From: Chitinophaga eiseniae | GTDB lineage: Bacteria > Bacteroidota > Bacteroidia > Chitinophagales > Chitinophagaceae | Assembly: GCF_900167135.1 (NCBI RefSeq) | Contig: NZ_FUWZ01000003.1 | Location: forward strand, 806,001-870,000 | DNA length: 64,000 nt | Direction of reading: 5' to 3' | Shown here: positions 1-8,359 of the stretch, one piece after another | How the letters are laid out: each line of letters opens with the position of its first letter | How positions within the stretch are numbered: position 1 is the first letter of the stretch | Notes under the pieces: generated by a model | Seen by the model: only the letters and a program-made list of their open reading frames with translations | Told to the model about the DNA's origin: nothing | The model's database searches: none | Made by a program: the position numbers and the translations under genes

Positions 1-3000
1 ACCGGTACTACCGAATACATTTACGACGTTAAGGGCAACCTGGTGTGCGTAATGCCGCCCAAAGCCAGCGCTGCGGCAGGGACCGGCCCCAGTACTGCCG
101 TGCTCAATAGTCTCTGTTTCCGCTATAACTACGACACCAAAGGAAGAAAGATAGAGCAAAAGTTCCCAGGCAAGGACTGGGAGCATTTTGTCTACGATAA
201 AAGGAACCGCGTAGTAATGTACCAGGATGGTAATTTGCGCGCAAAAGACGATTGGACTTTTACCCTTTACGATGCGCTGGACCGCCCGCTTTGCTCGGGC
301 CTCGTAGAACCTTCGGGTACTGAAACAAGGGGGCAATACCAGTACATAATTGACAACAATGTAAGCTACCCATCTACTTACCTGTTCTATTACATCAATA
401 GTTATGATTTGCTGCACACCTATCCCTCTTACATGGAAGCCTGCACGATCCTAAGCTATCAGTATTACGACAATTACAACAATGCTGATCCCGCAGATAA
501 CACCTGGAACAATACCCTGGGCGCCCTGGTCTTTAATGGCGAGCTGATGAACACACCCGGCAATGAAACACCGCTACGATCGGTACACAGCCAGGGGAAA
601 CTGACCGGCACTAAGGTAAGGATATTGCCTGCCCCGGGAGCGGATGCCTCCAAGACCGGCGACTGGCGCGAGACCGTGAACTATTACGATAAGAAAGGCC
701 GCGTGATCTATACGGCCAGTATCGACAAATACCAGGGCAGCGCCCTCCACGTGCACTACAGCGGTATGCAGTACGACTTTGCCGATCGCTCATTGAAGAG
801 CAAGCACAAGATGTACAACCTGCTGGACCAGGCCCAACCGCATACCGAATGGGGCTTTAACGAATACGACGCTATAACCGGCAACCTGCTCAGGACCTGG
901 CACCGCACCGATCCCGGCGCCTGGAACCTGCAGGCCAGCTACAGCTACAATGACCTGGCAAGGCTCAGCCGCAAGGTACAGGGCGACTGGGGCGAGGTGC
1001 AGGATTACGCCTACAACATACGCGGCCAGCTTAAGGGCATCAACGAGTACTACGCCCTTACCGGCGACCGCCAGGGCGAAAGCCGCAGCTTCGGCCAGAG
1101 CCTCTGTTATGATTACGGATTTAGCCAGCGCCGTTTCGACGGTAAGCTTGCAGGCATGATCTGGCGCGGTGCCGGCACCTCCGCAGCCAATGCTTACGGC
1201 TACGATTACGACTACAGCGGCCGCCTGATCCGGGCCGACTACCGCCGCTTCGAGTTGGGCAACTGGAGCAATGCCCTCACAGACTATTCGGTACTGAAGC
1301 TGGGTTACGACCGCGACGGCAATATCGAAGGCATGGATCAGTACGGCGTAACGCCGACTGGAAAAGTATTGATGGACCAGCTGAGCTATACTTACGAGAA
1401 CGCAGGATTAAGCAACCGCCTGGAAAAAGTACAGGACGGCGCTACCTTCTATAACCTGGGCGACTTCAACAATACCAACGGCAGTGCTACCGATTATGGC
1501 TACGACCCCAATGGTAACCTGACCTCCGATGCCAACAAGAACATCGCCTCGGTTACTTATACCTATTTCAACAAGCCGGAGGTGGTCACCTTCGGCGATG
1601 GCAAGAAAATGCTGTACAGCTATGATGCGGGCGGCAATAAGGTGCAGGAGCTGATCACCCAGCCGGGCAAGCCCGACAAACGCACCGACTACGTAGGCAA
1701 CTATGTGTACGAAAACGATGCATTGCGTTACCTGCAGACCGGTGAGGGCCGTACGGTGTACGATACCCTGAACAACCGCTTTAAAGAGGAGTACTTTGTA
1801 AAAGACAACCTGGGCAATGTACGCAGCGTGGTAGAAGTGTATGTGCCGCCGGTGGCCGAATACCTGGCCACCCACGAAGTGGCCAGCGCCAACCTGGAAG
1901 GCCTCTTCTTCGACCACCTCAACCATGACCCCAAGCCCGGTGGCAACCCCGGCGACCAGTACTCCACGCGCCTCAATGGCTCAGATCCCAGCCGCAGGAT
2001 CGGCACTTCGATGCTGCTCAAAGTAATGGCCGGCGACAAGGTAGAAATGAATGTGAACAATTACTATGAGCTTTACGATAGCAAGAACGATGCGCCGGTC
2101 AGCGCCGGCGATATGCTGAACACCATCGTTACTACGCTGATGGCCGGTGGCGGCGGTATGCCCGGCGAAGCGCACGATATCCATAAAGTGACCGATGCCT
2201 TTAATACCACCAATTATTCTGTATTCGACAATATGGTAAACGCCGACTTTACCAGCCCCAACCAGCCCAGGGCTTACCTCAATTATGTGCTGTTCGACGA
2301 GAACATGCAGCTGGTATCGACCATGAGCGGCGCCTTCCAGGCCAATGGCTCCGGCACCTGGACGCAGATCGGTACTACGGTACCGTTAGAAATACCGCAG
2401 AATGGCTATATGGCCGTATATTTGAGCAATGCTTCCAGGAACCTGTCGGCAGATATGTACGGCAATGTGTACTTCGACCAGTTGGTGATCCGCTTCAGCA
2501 GGGGTAAATTGAAGGAAGAGGCGCATTATTACCCGCATGGCTTGCCCATAGCCGGTATGGGCAGCACCGCCAACGGTATGATCGAGAACCGGGACAAGTA
2601 CCAGGCCAATGGCTATATAAAAGACCTGGGCCTTAACTGGATGGATTTTAACAACCGCCAGTATGACCCGCAGATCGGAAGGTTCTTAAGTGTGGACCCG
2701 TTAGCGCCGGAGACAGATGCCTTCTCGCCTTATGCCGCGATGAACAATAACCCTGCGAGTTTGATTGATCCGAATGGATTGCAGGTGGGACAACACAGAG
2801 AGTATGCATGGGGTAGTAAACTTAACAGACAAGTCTGGGGGGCTTGGCAAGCTGAGATTGACCAATGGTTGAAGACTAATCACATAGCAGAGTTCATAGC
2901 TTCCACCGGCTGGGGAGAAGGTGGAAGCGTAGGTGTCACTACTTACTATGGTGATGATGCCAGAAGTTTTGTCGCGGACTTCCTTGGAATTCCCTATGAT

Positions 3001-3627
3001 CCATCAGGCTATGTTGAATCGGGCACAACTGAGGAAGAGCTAAAGAAAAATGGGTACTTTATTGACAAAAATGATGGAACAAGTATTGCTTATCATTGGT
3101 ATACCCAAAGTAATCCCGGTGATATAACTAGTCTAAAACGACATGATGATATTACGCTAGTCCGTAAATCTAACATTAATAGCATGCTTTCATTACTAAA
3201 AAGCTTATTTCCCACTACCACAGCACTAAGCGGAGTAATAAGAGACCCCGCAAGCTATTATCCATATGACATGTTTTCTAAATGGAACACAAGCATAGCA
3301 GACGCAGCTTGGCTCGCATCAATGAGCAAAATTGTAAAATATGCAAGAATAGGGGAATCATTTAGTACAGGTACAGTTGTCACGGGGGTGATTTTGGATG
3401 CCAAAGCAGTATATTTAGGGCAAATAAGTTGGACGAAGTTTTGGGTAAATACGGGTTTCGGTGTCGGAGGTGCAGCCTCCCCATACTTAGCGCCAATATC
3501 AGTTTTCTATTTCAGCGTCGATGCATTTCATCCAGGAGGATGGGATGATTTAATATTTTCCCCTGCACCTTCCACTCCAACAGGATATGAAAATATCGAT
3601 TTAGGTTTAGGTGCCGGATTTCATTAA
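1..3627 (+). CDS. RHS-repeat polymorphic toxin, 5' end outside the window
   Basis: The reading frame is open from base 1, so the gene starts upstream; 1208 codons are visible. Many YD-type repeats (such as YDKKGRV, YDPNGNL, YSYDAGGNK) form the secreted RHS shell. The RHS core ends with the motif FNNRQYDPQIGRFLSVDP and then LIDPNGLQ at about residues 921-928. The last 280 residues follow this boundary and form a variable tip, AT-richer than the shell, with hydrophobic stretches near the C terminus. In this family the tip is the toxin, enclosed in the beta-shell and released after the core. I do not recognise the tip's fold or activity. The small membrane gene 21 bp downstream is the natural candidate immunity gene. 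Identification as RHS is certain; the toxic activity is inferred. Confidence 0.93.
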   Translation, partial: TGTTEYIYDVKGNLVCVMPPKASAAAGTGPSTAVLNSLCFRYNYDTKGRKIEQKFPGKDWEHFVYDKRNRVVMYQDGNLRAKDDWTFTLYDALDRPLCSGLVEPSGTETRGQYQYIIDNNVSYPSTYLFYYINSYDLLHTYPSYMEACTILSYQYYDNYNNADPADNTWNNTLGALVFNGELMNTPGNETPLRSVHSQGKLTGTKVRILPAPGADASKTGDWRETVNYYDKKGRVIYTASIDKYQGSALHVHYSGMQYDFADRSLKSKHKMYNLLDQAQPHTEWGFNEYDAITGNLLRTWHRTDPGAWNLQASYSYNDLARLSRKVQGDWGEVQDYAYNIRGQLKGINEYYALTGDRQGESRSFGQSLCYDYGFSQRRFDGKLAGMIWRGAGTSAANAYGYDYDYSGRLIRADYRRFELGNWSNALTDYSVLKLGYDRDGNIEGMDQYGVTPTGKVLMDQLSYTYENAGLSNRLEKVQDGATFYNLGDFNNTNGSATDYGYDPNGNLTSDANKNIASVTYTYFNKPEVVTFGDGKKMLYSYDAGGNKVQELITQPGKPDKRTDYVGNYVYENDALRYLQTGEGRTVYDTLNNRFKEEYFVKDNLGNVRSVVEVYVPPVAEYLATHEVASANLEGLFFDHLNHDPKPGGNPGDQYSTRLNGSDPSRRIGTSMLLKVMAGDKVEMNVNNYYELYDSKNDAPVSAGDMLNTIVTTLMAGGGGMPGEAHDIHKVTDAFNTTNYSVFDNMVNADFTSPNQPRAYLNYVLFDENMQLVSTMSGAFQANGSGTWTQIGTTVPLEIPQNGYMAVYLSNASRNLSADMYGNVYFDQLVIRFSRGKLKEEAHYYPHGLPIAGMGSTANGMIENRDKYQANGYIKDLGLNWMDFNNRQYDPQIGRFLSVDPLAPETDAFSPYAAMNNNPASLIDPNGLQVGQHREYAWGSKLNRQVWGAWQAEIDQWLKTNHIAEFIASTGWGEGGSVGVTTYYGDDARSFVADFLGIPYDPSGYVESGTTEEELKKNGYFIDKNDGTSIAYHWYTQSNPGDITSLKRHDDITLVRKSNINSMLSLLKSLFPTTTALSGVIRDPASYYPYDMFSKWNTSIADAAWLASMSKIVKYARIGESFSTGTVVTGVILDAKAVYLGQISWTKFWVNTGFGVGGAASPYLAPISVFYFSVDAFHPGGWDDLIFSPAPSTPTGYENIDLGLGAGFH

Positions 3628-3648
3628 TAAATTTAAATATCAACATTA

Positions 3649-4050
3649 ATGTTAGTAAAAGATTCGTATTACTATATTTTTTATAAATTCTATAGATTTC
3701 TCCAATTATCTCCTCTCACCAAGGGGAATACAAAATTTAAAGCCGTTTTATTTTTAATTATAGTGGAAAGCTGGATGGCTTTTTCACTAATAAACTACTA
3801 TGATATACTTTTCTCAAAAAAGAGAGGGACAATTTCTAGCAGCTTAACAATCTCACTAATTGCAGCTATTTGGATCATTAAATGGTTTTTTTTTATTCGA
3901 AATGATAATTGGCGTAATTATGTTGAAAAGTTCGATAAATGGCCTAAAGCTAAAAACAGAAGAGGCACACTAATTGTTATTTTGATAGTTCTTCTTCTTC
4001 TGATTAATTTCATCGTTTCATTCTATTTAAATCCATTAAGCAATGACTGA
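3649..4050 (+). CDS. Small three-helix membrane protein, candidate RHS immunity protein
   Basis: A 133-residue protein with three hydrophobic segments at about residues 30-50, 63-82 and 107-127 and a basic loop in between. It starts 21 bp after the RHS stop codon and shares the low GC content of the RHS tip, so the two were probably acquired together. Immunity genes of polymorphic toxins normally sit in this position, and membrane immunity proteins are typical for toxins acting at or across the inner membrane. No family is recognised, so the immunity role rests on position alone. Confidence 0.7.
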   Translation: MLVKDSYYYIFYKFYRFLQLSPLTKGNTKFKAVLFLIIVESWMAFSLINYYDILFSKKRGTISSSLTISLIAAIWIIKWFFFIRNDNWRNYVEKFDKWPKAKNRRGTLIVILIVLLLLINFIVSFYLNPLSND

Positions 4051-4142
4051 GGGATCGATGTGCAGCTTGTATTTTTAAAATGCGTTAAAGATTAAAAGTA
4101 CTTTAATGATAACTGCGAACAGCCTGGACTCATGAATAACAA

Positions 4143-4195
4143 AAAGCTGATATTTCAATACCGTCGTCGAACGGTGGTTTTGAAATATCAGCTTT
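4143..4195. terminator. Long perfect-stem hairpin after the toxin/immunity pair
   Basis: AAAGCTGATATTTCAA at 4143-4158 is repeated in inverted orientation as TTGAAATATCAGCTTT ending at 4195. Inner bases (ACCGT/ACGGT) extend the stem past a small bulge. Five A residues begin the left side, so a minus-strand transcript would carry a U-run. It could be a strong terminator separating the toxin/immunity pair from the DUF4265 gene, or a recombination scar at a cassette boundary. Confidence 0.6.
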
Positions 4196-4277
4196 ATACG
4201 CCGTTACCTACTACCGATAACACGACAGTAACGCCACGAATAAACCAGGTAGAAATCCCTGAGACAGATTTTCCCCG

Positions 4278-4736
4278 ATGTTAATGCAATCAATGGAAAA
4301 CTACGTAAAAATTCAATTTCCCTTTTATCACGAAGGCGAAAAAAAGGAATGGAAAGAGCGGATGTGGGCCAGACCGATGGGACAGCACTATGAACTATCG
4401 AACACTCCGATTTATGTAAAGGAGTATTCGTTTGGTGATGTAATAAGTGTAAAAAATATAGATGGAGAACTCTTTGTAGATGAGCTTATCCAGGAATCTG
4501 GACACAGTACAATTCGTATTGTATTTCATGACATGAACATGCGCGATTTTACCGTTACTAAAATTGGAGATCTAGGCTGCGATATAGTTGTTACTGACAA
4601 ACCGCAATTGATTGCAGTAGATATACCTCCTGCTGTCGACTATCGAAATTCGGTGCTACCCTTACTGGAGGATGGTTTAAGAGCTGATCAATTGGGATAC
4701 GAAGAGGCTTGCATTTCTACTAAACATAGTGGGTAG
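4278..4736 (+). CDS. DUF4265 domain-containing protein
   Basis: A 152-residue soluble protein. The central pattern YELSNTPIYVKEYSFGDVI followed by SGHSTIRIVFHD and LIAVDIPP matches my memory of the DUF4265 family, which has no defined biochemical role but often lies near toxin and immunity loci. It is 228 bp downstream of the membrane protein, beyond the hairpin. An in-frame ATG at about residue 6 is an alternative start. It may be a second or orphan immunity gene of the RHS locus. The family call is fairly firm; the role is inference. Confidence 0.75.
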   Translation: MLMQSMENYVKIQFPFYHEGEKKEWKERMWARPMGQHYELSNTPIYVKEYSFGDVISVKNIDGELFVDELIQESGHSTIRIVFHDMNMRDFTVTKIGDLGCDIVVTDKPQLIAVDIPPAVDYRNSVLPLLEDGLRADQLGYEEACISTKHSG

Positions 4737-5057
4737 TGTTCATTAGTTGAACATTCGACCATCTAACTCAAAAAAAGCATTTTTCATAGATGTTTAGACA
4801 ATATGCTAACCAATATCGGGCATTGATGTTCGGTATTGGTTTCATCTTCCAACATAGCGCTTTTTGTCTCTTATTTACCACGCTATTCCGCTTCAATTGT
4901 ATAAAGGCGTTCTATACTGCACGAAAGTGTCAACCACCTATAACTTCCATAAAAGTCTCTGAGCTTGGTTCGCTGTTGAATCTTGCAACGCCTGCGCTTA
5001 TAAGCAGCTAATGATAAAAAACTTCCGAGGAAAAGCATCAACAAAAAATGGAGGTGG
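4737..5057. other. Intergenic stretch, nothing supported
   Basis: 321 bp between the DUF4265 gene and the convergent secreted-protein gene. A 73-codon plus-strand frame at 4790-5011 has unconvincing composition and no recognisable motif. I see no RNA gene or clear promoter. Confidence 0.4.
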
Positions 5058-5612
5058 CTATTCCCCCGTATAATCCCTTATACTAACGGGCTTCAGCTGT
5101 TTACCTTTTTTAATAACGGTTTTTGTTGCATCTGCATCGAGCGCGTTTTCTGTTGTGATGACCACTTTGTTCAGCAGCCAGTCTTGTTTAGACGGAACAT
5201 AACAGAAGGTCGTTTCGGTGCGAGTTCTTTCCCTACTGCCATAATATTGTTGAATGGTAAAGGAACAATTGTCGATGGTGGTACTTACGTAGGGATCACC
5301 TTGCGTGCCGCCAATGTCGGCAGGCAGGATTAGGTCCCTGTTGGTGACCGCCAATGACAGCTGATAGTGATTGTTGCGCAGCAGGATCATAAAGGGGCGC
5401 GACCCCGGTGTGTCCAATGAAGCTCCTGCTGCTTTAGATTGGAGTACTAGGACTACGTCCGGAATATGGTCCCCATTGAGGTCGCCGCTCACGGTATCCC
5501 TTACCTCATACCCGGTTGGGACGAACTTCTTAAACGCATCATGACCAATAGGCGGCTGTGCCCGTAATGCAATTGCGGAGAGAAGTGCCAGAGAAAGGAA
5601 AAATGTTTTCAT
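5058..5612 (-). CDS. Secreted protein with FG-GAP/VCBS-like segment
   Basis: Started at 5612 because MKTFFLSLALLSAIALRAQ is a clear Sec signal peptide; the open frame further upstream to 5720 looks untranslated. The mature protein has the Ca-binding-loop-like motif GDLNGDHIPDVVLVLQ early on, as in FG-GAP or VCBS repeats, followed by about 110 residues of probable beta-structure with one CSF and one FCY cysteine. It is likely exported to the periplasm or cell surface. Function unknown. It stands alone, downstream of the repeat nest at 5749-5941. Confidence 0.75.
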   Translation of the reverse strand: MKTFFLSLALLSAIALRAQPPIGHDAFKKFVPTGYEVRDTVSGDLNGDHIPDVVLVLQSKAAGASLDTPGSRPFMILLRNNHYQLSLAVTNRDLILPADIGGTQGDPYVSTTIDNCSFTIQQYYGSRERTRTETTFCYVPSKQDWLLNKVVITTENALDADATKTVIKKGKQLKPVSIRDYTGE

Positions 5613-5748
5613 ACTGCTATTTTTAAGGTTTAGGCGTGAGTTTGCAGGGCGGTATCTGTCCGGGCCGAAACCGCAAGCAGTACCTTCAACCTTTGTTGTC
5701 TTAAATGCCATTCGCTCCAAATTCGTTCAGTATATCAACAAAAACAAG

Positions 5749-5941
5749 TTTTGTTCCGTTTGTTCCATTCCGTGTTTCAGTTTTTAAGTGTACTTCATTA
5801 ATAAACAATCAATTACGACAGTGTTTTGTTCCATTTCTTGTTCCAGATGTTTTGCAAGTCACACAAATAAGTTGATAATCAATTGTTTATTGCGTTTAAT
5901 TATCCCATTTCTGGCAAAATGGAACGAAACGGAACGAAATT
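5749..5941. repeat. Nested inverted and direct repeats (iteron-like), possible origin or operator
   Basis: An outer inverted pair consists of TTTTGTTCCGTTTGTTCC at 5749 and its near-complement ATGGAACGAAACGGAACG from 5919. An inner perfect 10-bp pair is AATAAACAAT at 5800-5809 and ATTGTTTATT at 5882-5891. A third copy of the GTTCC-x-GTTCC motif (TTGTTCCATTTCTTGTTCC) lies at 5826-5844. The nest is AT-rich and directly abuts the stop codon of the RepA-like ATPase gene. This layout resembles iterons at a replication origin or a recombinase-binding array. The function is inferred from layout only. Confidence 0.55.
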
Positions 5942-7017
5942 CAATCCGGGTCGGCGCCATCAGGTTTTAACCAGCGATGGATCGTTGCCTTTCCCTTACC
6001 GAGGATAACGGCGATCTGGTCCAAAGTCTTTCCCTGGCTGCGCAGCGCCACGGCCATGTCCTTTTGCTCGCTCTTTTCCGTAAGAGACCGGATTCCCACA
6101 TGTTCTGCCTCGTTCACGGCATCGGAAACCAGCTCGAACCAAAAAGTTTCTGGATTGAACCGAAGCAGCTTTGCTGTATCCCCCTCCTCAAAATGACGGG
6201 ACTTCCCACGCTTCAGTATACGGTAGTGTTTATCCTGTGCACTTTTACGTAAAAAGAAATCTGCGTCCGCAAGGTCGGACTTGATTCCTGATCCAGCCTG
6301 AAGGTCACTATCGCTCAGCTGACCGGAAGTATGCTTCCTGAAATGGTCGGTGATGATGACTGTGGCCTTGGAGCTTTCACAAATGGCCAGCAAGATGAAC
6401 ATGAGCTTTGTGATTTCCTTATTGTTGTTGGTATCTGCCCCGGCAAAGGCCAGCCGCAAGTTGTCGATAACGATCAATACTGGCTTTAATTTTTCGATCA
6501 TGGTAGCGATTTTGGGCAGATCGTCGATTAAATTGGTGCGGGAAGCATAGACCATCGGCTTATAGCTGGCCGATATGGGTAGCGGCGGCTGTACAAATAG
6601 CTTTTTCAATCTCCTTTGGATGACCTCTTTGCCCAGCTCTGTACTGATGTAAAGTGTATTACCGTGCAGCGTGATCGGCTCGCCCAGGAATGCGGGCCAG
6701 GCGGAGGCGATAGCCAGGCAAAGCTGCATACAGAACCAGCTTTTACCAACATCCCTGGGTGATGGAAAATGGACCAGGCAGTTTTCGGGAACGTATGGCC
6801 CGAAAAGCATACGCAGGTCTTCCAACTCCCCGGCTTCTTCGACAAGCCGGTGCATGGATTTGAAAGTTGACTTTGAAAAGAACGAAACGCTATCCGATAA
6901 TTTGTGAGTACTGCCAACCATATGATCGATTAAGGCCTGCAGGTGGTCGCTGAAAAGCAGCTGCAGGCGCGGATTTAAAAATAGTGGTAGCAGGAAATTT
7001 CTATGCGCCTGACGCAT
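5941..7017 (-). CDS. RepA-like AAA ATPase with C-terminal HTH
   Basis: A 358-residue RecA-fold ATPase of the RepA/AAA_25 type found on Bacteroidota mobile elements. Visible features are a P-loop-like segment SPRDVGKSWF (about residues 86-95), Walker B VLIVIDNLRLAF, a TVIITDHFRK strand/sensor, and a C-terminal helix-turn-helix (LDQIAVILGKGKATIHRWL) just before the stop. The P-loop has Ser where the first Gly is usual. The family includes hexameric replicative helicases of plasmids. An internal Met at residue 33 (6921) could be the true start. It is followed immediately by the repeat nest at 5749-5941. Confidence 0.8.
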   Translation of the reverse strand: MRQAHRNFLLPLFLNPRLQLLFSDHLQALIDHMVGSTHKLSDSVSFFSKSTFKSMHRLVEEAGELEDLRMLFGPYVPENCLVHFPSPRDVGKSWFCMQLCLAIASAWPAFLGEPITLHGNTLYISTELGKEVIQRRLKKLFVQPPLPISASYKPMVYASRTNLIDDLPKIATMIEKLKPVLIVIDNLRLAFAGADTNNNKEITKLMFILLAICESSKATVIITDHFRKHTSGQLSDSDLQAGSGIKSDLADADFFLRKSAQDKHYRILKRGKSRHFEEGDTAKLLRFNPETFWFELVSDAVNEAEHVGIRSLTEKSEQKDMAVALRSQGKTLDQIAVILGKGKATIHRWLKPDGADPD

Positions 7018-7104
7018 TGCGCGCGTAAAGCAGGCCTGCGGCGCCGCAAGGAAAATGAGCTATGCTGTCGAATCAGAGAGCGCAAATCCTTATTCGGCCC
7101 ATAG

Positions 7105-7443
7105 TTACTTGCTAGGCGCCTTTTTCCTGTTGGGTAAATGTTTCCCTGCCGTAGTAAATGGTGCAATCCGGATATCATTTGATGCAGGAACCTGGAGCCT
7201 AAGTTTCATTTCTATGGTCAAGGGCTTATGCTGCTGGTGCATCCATATCCAATTCGTAGCGGTGACCTTCCAGTTAAGGATAGGACAACCCTTATCCGTT
7301 TTCCACTTCCGGTCTTTGTAGTACTTATAAAAGCCCTCAGCGGCTTTAGCTGGCAGCCCTTTTTGATCGAAATAAATCTTTACATGTGCCAACAAGGGAG
7401 GCATATTTCCGCCACAGCCGTCTATTTTACTGTTTCTTGTCAT
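7105..7443 (-). CDS. Small mobile-element protein of unknown function
   Basis: A 112-residue basic protein with the motifs AEGFYKYYKDRKWKTDKG and PILNWKVTATNWIW. I have seen this pattern in short proteins beside HTH and RepA genes of Bacteroidota elements, but I know no function for it. It lies between the HTH gene (11 bp upstream) and the RepA-like ATPase, probably in one minus-strand operon. A Met at residue 14 is an alternative start. Confidence 0.7.
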   Translation of the reverse strand: MTRNSKIDGCGGNMPPLLAHVKIYFDQKGLPAKAAEGFYKYYKDRKWKTDKGCPILNWKVTATNWIWMHQQHKPLTIEMKLRLQVPASNDIRIAPFTTAGKHLPNRKKAPSK

Positions 7444-7454
7444 AGCAGGTACCG

Positions 7455-7778
7455 TTAATATTTTTGAATAGGATGTAGCATTTTACTGATCTCGTCGGCA
7501 TCATAGTAAACGATACCTCCGATCTTTTTAAAAGGAAGGGTGCCATTATTGCGCAGCCGTTGCAGCGTGCCAGGCGATGCGCCCAGTATCTTACGGACCT
7601 CATTGGTCTTTAGCCACTTTTTGGATATCTGGCCGGTGTTTTCCTTCAGAATCTTTTTAAATTCGGCGAGCAGCTCTTCGCGGAAGTCCCGCAGATCGGC
7701 TACGGTGACGATCTGGTTGGATAAAATTGGATGCCGCTCGGTGGAAATTGGCTGTTGATGTATTGCTTTCATATTCAC
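7455..7778 (-). CDS. Excisionase-like helix-turn-helix protein
   Basis: 107 residues. The C-terminal half carries the MerR/HTH_17-like pattern LKTNEVRKILGASPGTLQRL, then a wing (FKKIGGIVYYDADEI). The N-terminal part is a short helical arm (DLRDFREELLAEFKKIL). Such proteins act as excisionases or small regulators on Bacteroidota elements. It is first in a minus-strand run with the 112-residue protein and the RepA-like ATPase, and it resembles the HTH protein at 33359-33682. Confidence 0.85.
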   Translation of the reverse strand: MNMKAIHQQPISTERHPILSNQIVTVADLRDFREELLAEFKKILKENTGQISKKWLKTNEVRKILGASPGTLQRLRNNGTLPFKKIGGIVYYDADEISKMLHPIQKY

Positions 7779-7874
7779 CTGAGTTTTCTACAGGTGCAAT
7801 TTGGCCCAATTGGAAAGCCATGATGAATAGGTGATCCTGAGTCGGGTTGAATAATTAAATATTGACATTAGAAA

Positions 7875-7899
7875 ACCGGCCAATCTAATGTTGGCCGGT
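7875..7899 (-). terminator. Hairpin terminator after the 135-residue gene
   Basis: ACCGGCCAA (7875-7883) pairs perfectly with TTGGCCGGT (7891-7899). On the minus strand the stem is followed by TTTTC. It fits a Rho-independent terminator for the transcript ending at 7947. Confidence 0.6.
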
Positions 7900-7946
7900 A
7901 TCGATAACGCGCCTGATCCTATAGGACCGCGATCGGTCCAGGTAGC

Positions 7947-8354
7947 CTATTGCGCAGCGACGTTGTAGCGCTGCTTTAGCAGCTCAATACATTCTTTCAG
8001 CTTGTCCTCCTGCTCCAGGAGCAGGGTGTCGGCAAATAATGGGTATTTCACAAAGATATCCCCGACTGCTTGCCGATGCTTGTTTTCTGCCTTGCGGACG
8101 GCGGCGCGGTACTTTTGGAGCGCAGTTCTCGGCCGGTAAGGCTTTGTATGATACGGAGCCCAATGGTAACTGTAATCACTGATGCCAAATCGCTTTGTGA
8201 GCCTGGCTAGTAAGCGGCCGATCTTATCTTTAAAAACCTCATCGTTAGCATGGTCTCCGAGGAAAGAACCCAGGAAGTAATGCTCCCGCCCTCTTTCCTT
8301 TCTCGTCTGGTCTGCTACAGACAATGCATAAAACTGATGATATCCAAATGCCAT
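7947..8354 (-). CDS. Protein of unknown function coupled to the PP-loop enzyme
   Basis: A 135-residue protein rich in aromatic and basic residues, with the stretch HWAPYHTKPYRPRTALQKYR and a C-terminal helical segment. No family is recognised. It begins 5 bp after the stop of the PP-loop gene, so the two are probably translated from one message and act together. A hairpin terminator follows at 7875-7899. Confidence 0.65.
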   Translation of the reverse strand: MAFGYHQFYALSVADQTRKERGREHYFLGSFLGDHANDEVFKDKIGRLLARLTKRFGISDYSYHWAPYHTKPYRPRTALQKYRAAVRKAENKHRQAVGDIFVKYPLFADTLLLEQEDKLKECIELLKQRYNVAAQ

Positions 8355-8359
8355 AAAAA

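Noticed and set aside
4790-5011. 73-codon plus-strand frame between DUF4265 and the secreted-protein gene
   Set aside because: Composition is not protein-like and no motif or ribosome-binding site supports it.
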